A DNA stretch of 64,000 nt, taken from assembly GCF_015752045.1 (NCBI RefSeq), contig NZ_JADOUS010000006.1, positions 1 through 64,000 of the forward strand, in the 5' to 3' direction. Position 1 is the first letter of the stretch. Each line of letters starts with the position of its first letter. Positions 53,548-62,109 of this stretch are shown here, piece by piece. Source of the stretch: Arthrobacter_D sp015752045. GTDB taxonomy: Bacteria > Actinomycetota > Actinomycetes > Actinomycetales > Micrococcaceae. The position numbers and the translations under genes were made by a program. The notes beneath the pieces are model-generated. The model had not been told where the DNA came from, did not search any database, and saw nothing but the letters and a program-made list of their open reading frames with translations.

Positions 53548-54348
53548 CGGCGCCTGCCCCACCACGACGGTCGTGCCGATCTCATCGAGGCTTCGGGACC
53601 AGGACCGGAAGCCCGCGTCCTCCAGGAGTCGGACGCACTGCACCTCCTGGTCCTCGGCCACCTCGAACAGGAGATGGCCACCGGGCACCATCCAGTCCCG
53701 CGCGTCGCGTGCCACCCGCCGCTGGATGTCGAGCCCGTCCGGCCCGCCGTCGAGGCTCGACCGCGGCTCATGCACCCTCGCCTCGTAGGGCAGCAACCGG
53801 AGGCGATGGGCGGGCACGTACGGCGTATTGCACAGGATCGTGTCGATCGTGCCCCTGAGCGCCGTGGGCAGCGGGTCGAAGAGGTCGCCCTCGTAGCACT
53901 CGGCCTGCACGCGGGCCAGATTGCGTCGCGCGAACCCGACCGCGGCGCCCGAGATGTCGGAGGCATGCAGGCGGAGGTCTTCGACGGCGTCGGCCAGTGC
54001 AGCGGCGAGCGCGCCGCATCCGCAGCAGAGATCCAGGACGGTGGCGCCGGGGAGGGTCAGCTCTGCCGCCCACCGCACGAGCAGGGCGGACCGCTGTCGG
54101 GGGATGAACACACCGGGTCCCACGTCCAGCTTCAGTCCGCAGAACTCCACCCAGCCCAGGATGTGCTCGAGGGGATGGCCGGCCATGCGCCGTTCGAGCA
54201 TGATCGCAAGGGCTTCGTCGGATGCCCCGCTGCGGGCAAGCAGGCGTGCCTCGTCCTCGGCGAACACGCAACCCGCTGCCCGGAGGCGTGCCGCGAGTTC
54301 TTCCTCGTCAGGGCGGGTCGGGGTGGAGCGGCCGTTCGACGGATGCAT
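53518..54348 (-). CDS. PrmC/HemK-like N5-glutamine methyltransferase
   Basis: A 276-residue methyltransferase with an N-terminal helical domain (residues 15-75), SAM motif DLCCGCGALAAAL at 106-118 and the substrate motif NTPYVP at 174-179, where canonical PrmC has NPPY. VRWAAELTLPG and HASDISGAAV fit the fold. It may methylate a release factor or other protein glutamine; the NTPY variant makes the substrate uncertain. GAAGGG precedes the ATG at 54348. Confidence 0.75.
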   Translation of the reverse strand: MHPSNGRSTPTRPDEEELAARLRAAGCVFAEDEARLLARSGASDEALAIMLERRMAGHPLEHILGWVEFCGLKLDVGPGVFIPRQRSALLVRWAAELTLPGATVLDLCCGCGALAAALADAVEDLRLHASDISGAAVGFARRNLARVQAECYEGDLFDPLPTALRGTIDTILCNTPYVPAHRLRLLPYEARVHEPRSSLDGGPDGLDIQRRVARDARDWMVPGGHLLFEVAEDQEVQCVRLLEDAGFRSWSRSLDEIGTTVVVGQAPSAVPAERRQ

Positions 54349-54766
54349 GGGACGGCCCTTCGGAGATCTGACCGGCACCACGAGGATAGCGGTGATCAGG
54401 GGTCCGTGTCGCCGGCCGACCGCGCGGGGGATCGATCCGACATCGATGGGGCGCGTCGGCCTGCTCGACGGCACGGCGCCACGGGTGCTTGGCCGGGCGC
54501 CGGCTGCTTGACCCCCTGCTGCTGCCCCACGTCCGTGCAGGCACGTCCATGTGTTCAGCGTCCGTCCACGGACTCGGTCCGGGTTGTCCGCTGCGTGTTC
54601 CTAGTGTGCGCCGCGCCCCTCGAGGATGCCGCGAGGGGGATCACATCCCTCCTCCTTGACATCGAGGGCAGGCTGTCTGTCGATGACGAGGTCCTGTGCG
54701 GCGTCGCCGCCTCCATCCTGCAGTCCCCGGGTCAGGGGCCGGCGACGATGCATTTCCAGTAGCCGC
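54349..54766. other. Spacer without a supported gene
   Basis: 418 bp upstream of two divergent-side genes (a methyltransferase start at 54348 and a protease stop at 54767). A short plus-strand reading frame from a GTG at 54604 to the stop at 54762 could encode about 52 residues ending PGQGPATMHFQ, but there is no ribosome site or family match. Low support. Confidence 0.3.
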
Positions 54767-55900
54767 TCAGCGCTCCGCCGGGCGGTCCGCGAGGGTCACG
54801 TCCACCGTCTGCGTCTCCGCGCCCCGTCGGATCCGGACCTGGACCGTCTCACCCGGATCGTACTGGCGCAGCGCTGACAGGAGATCTTCCGGTGCGGAGA
54901 TCTCCTCGTCCCCGATCCTGGTGATGATGTCCCCCGGGCGGATGCCGGCGTCGTCGGCGGGCCCGCCCTGCGACACGGACAGGACCGCCACTCCCGTGGT
55001 GTCCTCGAGGTTCAGCTGCTCGGCGATCTGGGGCGTGATGGGCCCGGGCGCCAGTCCCATGAACGCGTGCTCCGCCGTGCCGTCCTTGCGGAGTTCCTCC
55101 GCCACCTCCGTGGCGACGGAGGCGGGGATCGCAAAACCGAGGGCGACGGCGCCCTGCGAGGGCGGGATGTAGGCCTCGCTGATGCCCATGATCTCGCCCT
55201 GACCGTTCACGACGGCGCCGCCGGAGTTGCCGGGGCTGATGGCCGCGTCCGTCTGGATGAGGTCCACCAGCGACTGGCTCGTCGCGGCCGAGCCGGGGAT
55301 CTCCCGATGCAGGCCCGAGACGATGCCCGATGTCGCGGTGTTCTCGAAGCCGAGCGGGGACCCGATGACGACGGCGAGCTCACCGATGCGCGGCAGTTCC
55401 GGCTGGAACGTGGCGGCCGGGAGGTCGCTCCGGTCCGCCTGCACGAGGGCGAGGTCGGACACGGTGTCCGCGGCTTCGACCGTCCCGGATACCCGCTGGC
55501 CGTCGGCGAAGGCCACTTCGACCTCCTCGTTGCCGCGGATCACGTGCTCGTTGGTGAGGATGAGTCCGTCCTCCGTGTAGATCACGCCGCTGCCGAGTCC
55601 CTCCCTGGTGAAGATGGTGACGACCGAGGGCTGCACGGCGTCGACGATGTCGGGGATGCCCATCTCCTCCGGGGCTCCCGATCCGCTGGAGCCGGAGTTG
55701 GAGCTGGAGGTGGAGCCGGAGCGGGCGCTGGAGGAGGCGGTGCCGCCCGTGCCCGGTGACGGGGTGCTTGCGCCGCCCTCGCTCTGCGCCGGCGACGGGC
55801 TGTCGGAGCCCCCGCCGGTATCCGTGCAGCCGGTCACGGCCAGCAGGAGGGAGCAGGTCAGGGCGAGCAGGGGAGCGCGGGTTCCGGCGTTCCGAGTCAT
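54767..55900 (-). CDS. HtrA/DegP-like serine protease with PDZ domain (lipoprotein)
   Basis: A 377-residue lipoprotein. Signal with lipobox LAVTGC, lipidated C25, then a Ser/Gly/Thr-rich spacer to residue 75. Trypsin-like domain: H119 (LTNEHVI), D149 (VSDLALV), S226 (SPGNSGGAVV), all present. A PDZ domain ends the protein (GVAVLSVSQGGPADDAGIRPGDIITRI). It is an envelope quality-control protease attached to the membrane. Gene order gives no operon partner. Confidence 0.94.
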   Translation of the reverse strand: MTRNAGTRAPLLALTCSLLLAVTGCTDTGGGSDSPSPAQSEGGASTPSPGTGGTASSSARSGSTSSSNSGSSGSGAPEEMGIPDIVDAVQPSVVTIFTREGLGSGVIYTEDGLILTNEHVIRGNEEVEVAFADGQRVSGTVEAADTVSDLALVQADRSDLPAATFQPELPRIGELAVVIGSPLGFENTATSGIVSGLHREIPGSAATSQSLVDLIQTDAAISPGNSGGAVVNGQGEIMGISEAYIPPSQGAVALGFAIPASVATEVAEELRKDGTAEHAFMGLAPGPITPQIAEQLNLEDTTGVAVLSVSQGGPADDAGIRPGDIITRIGDEEISAPEDLLSALRQYDPGETVQVRIRRGAETQTVDVTLADRPAER

Positions 55901-56054
55901 CAGTGGTCCTCTCTGCGGTGGGCGGTCGCCCGGCAGGCCCCCGCCCGGTCGCTGCCTGAAACGCTACGAAGCGCCGCAGCCCGTGACAAGGGCCCAAAGG
56001 GCCAGGCGGCGGCCCGGTGCGGCAGCGCGGGAGTGGGGTGCCCCCGCGGACGGG

Positions 56055-56411
56055 TCAGAAGCGCCCGTCGGTGTCCTGGTCGCGTCGGCGGAGCGGATTC
56101 TCGCGCCAGTCCTGGCGGTCGGAGGGGTCCGGGCCGTAGCCGGGGCGCAGCAGAGGTTCGTCGGGATCGTCCTCGGGGTGCGGCTTGCGGGGTGCGCCCG
56201 TGCGATGGGTGAGCCAGTATCCCCACCCGATGCAGGCCGCCGCGACGAGGATGATCAGCAGCCCGATGGCCAGGAGGAGTGGCGCCTCTTCGGGCGCCGG
56301 CGTGCCCGTCGACGCGGCCCGGGCGAAGTCCGAGACCGCCTGCGGGACGAAGAGCGTGCTGACGAACAACAGGACGAGGCCTGTCAGGTACTGCTTGACG
56401 CCGAGTTTCAT
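56055..56411 (-). CDS. Small membrane protein of unknown function
   Basis: A 118-residue protein with two hydrophobic segments: residues 7-24 (QYLTGLVLLFVSTLFVPQ) and 43-70 (APLLLAIGLLIILVAAACIGWGYWL, part). The C-terminal 45 residues are charged and rich in Asp, Arg and Pro. No domain recognised. It diverges from the MATE gene by 80 bp. Confidence 0.6.
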   Translation of the reverse strand: MKLGVKQYLTGLVLLFVSTLFVPQAVSDFARAASTGTPAPEEAPLLLAIGLLIILVAAACIGWGYWLTHRTGAPRKPHPEDDPDEPLLRPGYGPDPSDRQDWRENPLRRRDQDTDGRF

Positions 56412-56491
56412 GACTTCCCTGGGTGTCCTCGCGGTCGGTTCGGGGCTCCTCCCAGCTTAGGCCCTGGCGCCCGCACCCCTACGCTGGACTG

Positions 56492-57850
56492 GTGCGTCAA
56501 TCCCTGCCCAGCAACCGCCGGCTCAGCCGCAGTATCCTGCGGCTCGCCGTCCCGGCCCTGGGTGCGCTGATCGCGGAGCCGCTCTTCCTGCTCGCCGACT
56601 CGGCGATCGTGGGTCACCTGGGCGTGGAGGAGCTCGCCGGCGTGGGCCTTGCGTCCACGGTGCTGCAGACCGCCGTCGGTCTGATGGTCTTCCTCGCCTA
56701 CTCCACCACGCCCGCCGTCGCCCGTCTGCTCGGTGCCGGGCGCCTGCCCGAGGCGCTCGCGGCAGGGCGCGACGGCGTGGGCCTCGCCGTCGTGCTCGGG
56801 GTCCTCCTGTCCGCCCTCGGCTGGGCCTCCGCTCCGCAGTTGGCGTCGCTGATGGGCGCCGAGGGGGCGGTGCACGCCTTCGCCGTCGACTACCTCCGCT
56901 GGTCGATGCCGGGACTGACAGCCATGCTGGTGGTGCTCGCGGCGACCGGCATGCTGCGCGGGTTGCAGGACACGCGGACGCCGCTGATCGTCGCGGGGGC
57001 CGGGTTCGGCGTGAACATCGTGCTCAACTACCTGCTCGTCTACGGCGCCGGGATGTCGGTGGCCGGGTCCGCGCTCGGGACGAGCATCGCCCAGTGCGGC
57101 ATGGCGACCGTCTACCTCGTGATGATCGTCCGCGCGTCGAGGGGGCAGCGGGTGCCACTGGCGCCGTCGCTCCGCGGCATCCGGCGAACCGCCGGCGTCG
57201 GGTCCTGGCTCATGCTGCGCACGCTGTCGCTGCGCGTCGCGATCCTCGCGACCGTGTTCGTCGCGACCGCGCAGGGGCCCCTCAGCCTCGCCTCCCACCA
57301 GCTCGTGATGACCGTCTTCACCTTCCTCGCCTTCGCCCTCGACGCCCTCGCGATCGCCGCGCAGGCCCTGATCGGCAAGGAGCTCGGTGGAGGGAACCGG
57401 CCGCTCGCGGCGGCCCTCACGGGGCGCATGATCACATGGGGCGTGGGGTTCGGCGTTCTCACCGGCTGCCTGCTGGCGGCCGTGGCGCCCTTCATCGGAT
57501 GGATCTTCACCCCGGATCCGTCGGTCCAGGCCGCGTTCACGGCCGGTCTGTGGGTGCTGGCCGCGTTCCAGCCGGTCTGCGGTCTCGTCTTCGTCCTCGA
57601 CGGCGTCCTGATCGGGGCGGGCGACGCGCGCTACCTGGCGATCGCCGGCGTCGTGAACCTGGCGGTGTACCTGCCGTTGCTGGGTCTCGTCGGGATGGCG
57701 GACCTGACCGGCGGGGCGGGCATCGTCTGGCTGTGGCTCGCCTTCGGCGGGGGCTACATGCTGGCGCGCGCGGCGACGCTGGGGTGGCGGGTCCGGGATG
57801 ATCGCTGGATGGTGACAGGGGCGACGCGGAGCGTGGTTCGGGAGGCCTAG
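56492..57850 (+). CDS. MATE-family efflux protein (DinF-like)
   Basis: A 452-residue protein with about twelve hydrophobic segments arranged as two six-helix halves. It starts SRSILRLAVPALGALIAEPLFLLADSAIVGHLG, the DinF subtype signature (first part). Further blocks: SMPGLTAMLVVLAATGMLRGLQDTRTPLIV and LASHQLVMTVFTFLAFALDALAIAAQALIGKELGGG. It should export cationic compounds in exchange for Na+ or H+. GTG at 56492 is used; AGCCC precedes it weakly. A convergent DUF2254 gene follows. Confidence 0.92.
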   Translation: MRQSLPSNRRLSRSILRLAVPALGALIAEPLFLLADSAIVGHLGVEELAGVGLASTVLQTAVGLMVFLAYSTTPAVARLLGAGRLPEALAAGRDGVGLAVVLGVLLSALGWASAPQLASLMGAEGAVHAFAVDYLRWSMPGLTAMLVVLAATGMLRGLQDTRTPLIVAGAGFGVNIVLNYLLVYGAGMSVAGSALGTSIAQCGMATVYLVMIVRASRGQRVPLAPSLRGIRRTAGVGSWLMLRTLSLRVAILATVFVATAQGPLSLASHQLVMTVFTFLAFALDALAIAAQALIGKELGGGNRPLAAALTGRMITWGVGFGVLTGCLLAAVAPFIGWIFTPDPSVQAAFTAGLWVLAAFQPVCGLVFVLDGVLIGAGDARYLAIAGVVNLAVYLPLLGLVGMADLTGGAGIVWLWLAFGGGYMLARAATLGWRVRDDRWMVTGATRSVVREA

Positions 57851-57866
57851 CCAGGACGAATCCGGA

Positions 57867-59204
57867 TCAGCCTGGCTGCTGCAGTCCTTCAGCGGTACCG
57901 ACCTGCTCCATGAGGTGCTCCTTGATCGTCCTGTCGAGTGGTGATGCGTCGACGGCGATCCGTGCGCGGTCCAGTTGGGCGCGGAGGGTCCGGGTATGCG
58001 TGCCGAGGCTCTCGGCGTAGCCCGCACTGAGGGTGATCTCGGTGAGCATGTCGATGGTCCGGCTTGCCGTCCGGGGGTCCGTGAACGCGTAGGTGATGAC
58101 CTGGTCCATGACCAGCTCGAGCAGCTGTGCGAAGGTCGGGAAGACCAGCCGGGCCCGCGCTTGCCCGGCTTCGTCGCAGAGCGTCGCCGGCCCTGTATCC
58201 CTGGTGGTGAGGGAGCAGAGGAGCGCGGAGATGTGGCTGAGTGCATGGACGGCGGTCGTGGGGTCGTTGATGCCGGGTGAGAGCGCCTTGTCGGTCACAT
58301 CGAGGAGTTGTTGCAGGCCGAAGGACGGATCCTGCGTGGACGTGCGTTCGAATCCCGTCCTCAACGCCCGGGACGCTGCCTGCTCCAGGCCGGTCAGCCG
58401 ATCGCCGGACAGCGGGGTCCCATTCGTGCTCCACAGCTGCGCGACGGGTATCCCCGCCACGAGCGACGTGCCGGGTACCGCATCCATGGCGATGAAGGCG
58501 TCGTGTTCCACGGCTGCTGCCACGAGGTCCGCGTCCTTGACCCGGATGAGGAAGCCGGAGGACGGAGCCTTCAACGGCGACGGCGTGGTCCGCGGCGACG
58601 GTGCCTCCTGGGTGCGTGGTCCCTGATCGGGGAACACCCGGTCCAGGGTGCCCTCGGCCTCCCGATGGACGTCCCGCAACATGGTCTCGACGCGGATCTG
58701 TCGTGCAAGGTGGGCCAGGAAGAGCACCAGTGCGACGACGGTCGCGATCGACAGGGCGAACGCGGTGGTCACGGCGATCTCCGGGACGAAAGCGTCGCCG
58801 GCGCTGGTCTCCACCCGGATGCTCCGAAGCACGGTGAGAGCGAAGACGAACGTCGCCAGGAACAGGGCGAGGGTCCAGTGGACAAAACGGTCACGCGTGA
58901 AGGTGCGCAGGAGCCGGGGGGAGAACTGGCTGCTCGCGAGCTGCAAGGTGACGACGGTCAGGGAGAAGGTCAGCGACGTCACGGTGATGGTCGAGCCGGC
59001 GATCGTCTCGAGCAGGGACCGCGCAGCTTCAGGGCCTCCACCGAACAGGACGCCCGAGACTGCCGGCGGCATGCGGTCGTCGAACTGCCCGTCGAGGAAA
59101 GGGAGAGCCTGTCCGAGCCCGAGAGCGATGACCGTCGCGGCGAGCGGCACGGGCCAGAGCTGGGAACGCAGGGACTCCCGTATGGACTCTCTATCCAGGT
59201 TCAT
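57867..59204 (-). CDS. DUF2254-family membrane protein
   Basis: A 445-residue protein. Four hydrophobic segments fall in residues 15-170 (including WPVPLAATVIALGLGQALPFL and HWTLALFLATFVFALTVL); SLTFSLTVVTLQLASSQFSPR is the family block. The C-terminal half is soluble, with GINDPTTAVHALSHI and FAQLLELVMDQVITYAF. Function unknown. Confidence 0.85.
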   Translation of the reverse strand: MNLDRESIRESLRSQLWPVPLAATVIALGLGQALPFLDGQFDDRMPPAVSGVLFGGGPEAARSLLETIAGSTITVTSLTFSLTVVTLQLASSQFSPRLLRTFTRDRFVHWTLALFLATFVFALTVLRSIRVETSAGDAFVPEIAVTTAFALSIATVVALVLFLAHLARQIRVETMLRDVHREAEGTLDRVFPDQGPRTQEAPSPRTTPSPLKAPSSGFLIRVKDADLVAAAVEHDAFIAMDAVPGTSLVAGIPVAQLWSTNGTPLSGDRLTGLEQAASRALRTGFERTSTQDPSFGLQQLLDVTDKALSPGINDPTTAVHALSHISALLCSLTTRDTGPATLCDEAGQARARLVFPTFAQLLELVMDQVITYAFTDPRTASRTIDMLTEITLSAGYAESLGTHTRTLRAQLDRARIAVDASPLDRTIKEHLMEQVGTAEGLQQPG

Positions 59205-59364
59205 GCTGCCCAGTCTGGTTCATGGAGGCCATGTCCCGTTCTCCCCCCTCTCCGTGTGCGCTCAGCCCGTCACCGGTGGTGTCCGGTGCAGTACCCGCCC
59301 ACCTGCGTTCCCGACCACACAATCCTGACCGTTCCACCCCCGAGATCGGCGGGGTAACAGGGTA

Positions 59365-59380
59365 GTTGCGATTGCGCAAC
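59365..59380. repeat. Small dyad GTTGCG/CGCAAC
   Basis: GTTGCG-ATTG-CGCAAC in the 222-bp intergenic region between the DUF2254 gene and the lipoprotein region. Possible operator; MarR-like in form (TTGCN4GCAA). Confidence 0.35.
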
Positions 59381-59430
59381 GGTAGCCGAAGAAGGGTCAC
59401 GATGCCATAACGCCGGTTGTCTCGCAGTGA

Positions 59431-59442
59431 GAAGCATGCTTA
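59431..59442. promoter_or_regulatory. AAGCATGCTTA site near the lipoprotein gene
   Basis: AAGCATGCTTA at 59432-59442, the same 11-mer as in the 34-bp palindrome at 39297-39307, here about 210 bp upstream of the lipoprotein ATG. It supports a motif shared beyond the 35-40 kb cluster. Confidence 0.45.
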
Positions 59443-59648
59443 CGGTCTATGAGGGAGCGGCATCACCCAACCCCGGAAAGGCCGACCACACGGACAGGAA
59501 CGGCCCAGGTCCCGGGGTCGTCCGAAGCATCCTCGAAGACGTCCGAATGTCGTCGTCGAGGGTCCGGTCGGAGGACACGGTGACGACCTCCCATCAGCAC
59601 CTGCACACCGATCTCCGCACGTCCCCCGATCCCGCAAAGGAAACCTTC

Positions 59649-60140
59649 ATGCTTCCGCGCCGCCAGCAGAGCTCGACCACCTACCGGCACCACCAGCCTC
59701 CGGCAGGGCGGCCAGGCGTGTCCGCCGCCATCCTGGTCGCCGGTCTCATCGCCCTGACAGGATGCGCCACCGGCGGCGAGGACAACTGGAACTCGACGGC
59801 TGTCGGCGATGACAAAAGCGTCGGAGCACTGGACCTGCGCAGTGTCCTGCTGGTCGCCGCCGAAGACGGGGGACCAGCCAGGCTTCTGGGTACTTTGGAG
59901 AACAACACCGACCAGCCCATCGAGGTCACCATCAGCGATGAGGACGAGGAGACAACGCTGACCGTCCCCGGTGACGGCAGCATCGGCCTGGACACGGATG
60001 AGACCCTCCTGCAGAGTGCCGGAGACGCGCCCGGCGCTCGCACGACTCTCACCGCGACCACTGACGAGGGTGACGTCGAGCTCCTGGTCCCGGTCGTCGA
60101 CGGGACTCTCGACCCCTACGAGCCATACCTGCCCGAATAA
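59649..60140 (+). CDS. Small lipoprotein of unknown function
   Basis: A 163-residue protein with a signal (SAAILVAGLIALTGC) and lipidated C39, then an acidic beta-rich domain of about 120 residues (DLRSVLLVAAEDGGPARLLGTLENN, part; EEDEETTLTV-like acid). It resembles DUF11/CHRD-free secreted beta-sandwich proteins, but no family is certain. The ATG at 59649 is chosen (AAAGGA upstream); an in-frame ATG at 59427 would add 74 residues. The gene precedes a MarR gene by 63 bp. Confidence 0.7.
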   Translation: MLPRRQQSSTTYRHHQPPAGRPGVSAAILVAGLIALTGCATGGEDNWNSTAVGDDKSVGALDLRSVLLVAAEDGGPARLLGTLENNTDQPIEVTISDEDEETTLTVPGDGSIGLDTDETLLQSAGDAPGARTTLTATTDEGDVELLVPVVDGTLDPYEPYLPE

Positions 60141-60203
60141 CCGGTCCGCGGTTGCTCCTGGTCCTCTTTCATCGATGAAGCGGGGCGACGGATACTGGTG
60201 GCC

Positions 60204-60686
60204 ATGACCGATCACGGGACATCCGACCGCGAGATCGACGCGGTGATGCGCGCTTCACGCGCCCTGATTGCCGTGGTTGCGACGTCCCTGGCCGACGTGG
60301 AGCAGCAGGTCACCCCGGCCCAGTTACGGGTTCTGGTGCTCATTGCCAGTAGGGGACCCCAGACCCTGGGGTCTGTGGCGGAGGATCTGAAGGTGCATGC
60401 TTCCAATGCGAGCCGCACCTGCGACCGTCTGGTCGCCGCCAGGATGATCGAACGCGGCGAAATCCCGACCGACCGGCGGTTCCTCCAGCTCCGCCTCACC
60501 GACACCGGGACCCACTTCCTGGCCGGTCTCATGGCGCATCGCCGGGGAGCCCTCGCAGAGATCGTCGCAAGGATGCCCGCCGAGGACCGGCGCGAACTGG
60601 GAACCGTCATGGAGTCGTTCGCTGAAGCGGCAGGAGAACCCTCCGATGAAGCGTTACCCGCGGTCCTCGGACTCGGTTTCCCCTGA
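60204..60686 (+). CDS. MarR-family transcriptional regulator (third copy)
   Basis: A 160-residue winged-helix regulator: VTPAQLRVLVLIASRGPQTLGSVAEDL, ASNASRTCDRLVAARMIERGEIPTDRRFLQLRLT. It belongs to a different MarR subgroup from the two close paralogs at 15 and 35 kb. The ATG at 60204 is chosen; a GTG at 60198 is possible. It converges with a LuxR-HTH gene. Confidence 0.88.
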   Translation: MTDHGTSDREIDAVMRASRALIAVVATSLADVEQQVTPAQLRVLVLIASRGPQTLGSVAEDLKVHASNASRTCDRLVAARMIERGEIPTDRRFLQLRLTDTGTHFLAGLMAHRRGALAEIVARMPAEDRRELGTVMESFAEAAGEPSDEALPAVLGLGFP

Positions 60687-60706
60687 CGTCGAGGACCGCC
60701 GGGCGG

Positions 60707-60988
60707 TCATCGCCGGGACCCGGTCACGTTCTCCGTGAGGTCCTCGAGGCGGTCGAGCCCCAGAGCTTCGATGATGAGGTGGACGTGGCCCTCGATCGTG
60801 CGAAGGGGCAGGTGCAACGCCCGGGACATGTCCTGGCAGGTCAGGCCGCGGACGATCATCGCCGCGATCGACTCCTGCCGGTCTGTGAGAACGCGGTGCT
60901 GCACGGATTGCTCGTGCCGGGCACCGCTCTCCGATCCCGTCGAGCCGGGTTCCGACCACAGGGGACGTGGAGTGAAGGCAGGCAACAT
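60707..60988 (-). CDS. Short LuxR-HTH protein without a receiver
   Basis: A 93-residue protein whose residues about 34-85 form a LuxR helix-turn-helix (LTDRQESIAAMIVRGLTCQDMSRALHL, then RTIEGHVHLIIEALGL). No receiver or ATPase domain precedes it, so it may be a stand-alone DNA-binding protein or a remnant. It converges with the MarR gene with 20 bp between stops. Confidence 0.65.
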   Translation of the reverse strand: MLPAFTPRPLWSEPGSTGSESGARHEQSVQHRVLTDRQESIAAMIVRGLTCQDMSRALHLPLRTIEGHVHLIIEALGLDRLEDLTENVTGSRR

Positions 60989-61325
60989 GACGCGACTCCT
61001 CAGGGGCAGGTGAATACCAGTGCCACCGGGGTCTGGGTGCCAGCCTCAACCCTCCGTCATGCGCGTCCGCCCGTCAATTAGGGTGTGGTGGTGGACGCGG
61101 TGATGCGGTTGGAGGGACTCTGGGCTGGGGTCTTGAACATTTGGGTCTTTCGAACGGAGGTCGGGCTATGGTGGAGTCAGTTCTTGGTGAAATTCAGTGA
61201 CCATCGGCGGATCACCGAAGGGCTTTCAGAGCGATGAATGCCTGCGGCCGTAGGGCCGAAGCCAACGACCCGAGAGCCACCATGCAGAACGCACCCCTAT
61301 CCCCAGCCCTGCCTACCTGTGTCCG
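60989..61325. other. Spacer before the ANTAR genes
   Basis: 337 bp with no supported gene. An ATG at 61282 (frame different from the ANTAR gene) runs 28 codons to a stop at 61368 and could be the original N-terminus if a frameshift has occurred near 61340-61360. Otherwise only GC-rich sequence without clear promoter or terminator. Confidence 0.35.
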
Positions 61326-62045
61326 GTGTTCTGTCGTCGCGGGGGCGGGTGGTTGGGTGTGTTGAGTGTTGAGGGTAGTGCTGATTTGTGTGCGGTGTTC
61401 CTGACGGAGTTGCCGGTGACCGGTGCTGCGATGTCGATTTTCATGGGGACCGCGAATGAGACGCGGGTGGGTGCCACGGATGAGCGTGCGATCGCGTTGG
61501 ATGAGGCGCAGTTCTCTGTGGGGGAGGGTCCGCGGTGGGATGCGATGCGGACCCGGGCGCCGGTGATGGTCCCGGATACGCATGCGGCTCATCTGACGTG
61601 GCCCGTGCTGGGTACTGCGTTGGCGGATGCGGGGGCGGCGGCGGTGTTCGTGCTGCCGATGCTTGTCGGTGCAGTGAATATCGGTGTCGTGGAGCTGTAT
61701 CACACCCGTCCCGGGCCGTTGAGTCGGTCGAAGCTCCTGCATGCGGTGGCGTTGACGGGTAAAGCGTCGTGGTCGCTGATGCATTCGATCCTGGACGAGG
61801 GCCGCCACGGTCCGGGGATGATGGAGTCCGAGCCGTTGGCGCGGCGGGAGATCCACCAGGCCACGGGGATGATCCTGGTGCAGGCGGATGTGTCGGCCGC
61901 TGAGGCCCTGATGCTGTTGCGGGCGCACGCGTTCGCGCATGAGCAGTCCCTGGAGGACGCGGCGCGGGCGGTGATCGGCAGGAAGCTGACCTTCTCGGGG
62001 GAGCCGGATGCTGTGTCCGATAGTGCCGATGGTGAGGAACACTAG
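61326..62045 (+). CDS. GAF-ANTAR antiterminator protein A (start uncertain)
   Basis: A GAF domain (LCAVFLTELPVTGAAMSIF, FSVGEGPRWDAM, VFVLPMLVGAVNIGVVELY) is followed by an ANTAR domain (REIHQATGMILVQADVSAAEALMLLRAHAF). ANTAR proteins bind paired hairpins in nascent RNA and prevent termination. The start is open: GTG 61326 is the first, but TTG 61353 or GTG 61359 fit the domain boundary better, and there is no clear ribosome site. It uses more GGT/GTG/TTG codons than neighbours. It is followed by a second GAF-ANTAR gene. Confidence 0.75.
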   Translation: MFCRRGGGWLGVLSVEGSADLCAVFLTELPVTGAAMSIFMGTANETRVGATDERAIALDEAQFSVGEGPRWDAMRTRAPVMVPDTHAAHLTWPVLGTALADAGAAAVFVLPMLVGAVNIGVVELYHTRPGPLSRSKLLHAVALTGKASWSLMHSILDEGRHGPGMMESEPLARREIHQATGMILVQADVSAAEALMLLRAHAFAHEQSLEDAARAVIGRKLTFSGEPDAVSDSADGEEH

Positions 62046-62109
62046 TGGAAGTACTTCTATATCCCCGCCATCAGGGCGACGATACGAAGCGGTGCCGGAG
62101 GGCAGAGCA

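Noticed and set aside
54604..54762. Possible 52-residue protein from a GTG
   Set aside because: No ribosome site or family; only the end of a longer open frame.
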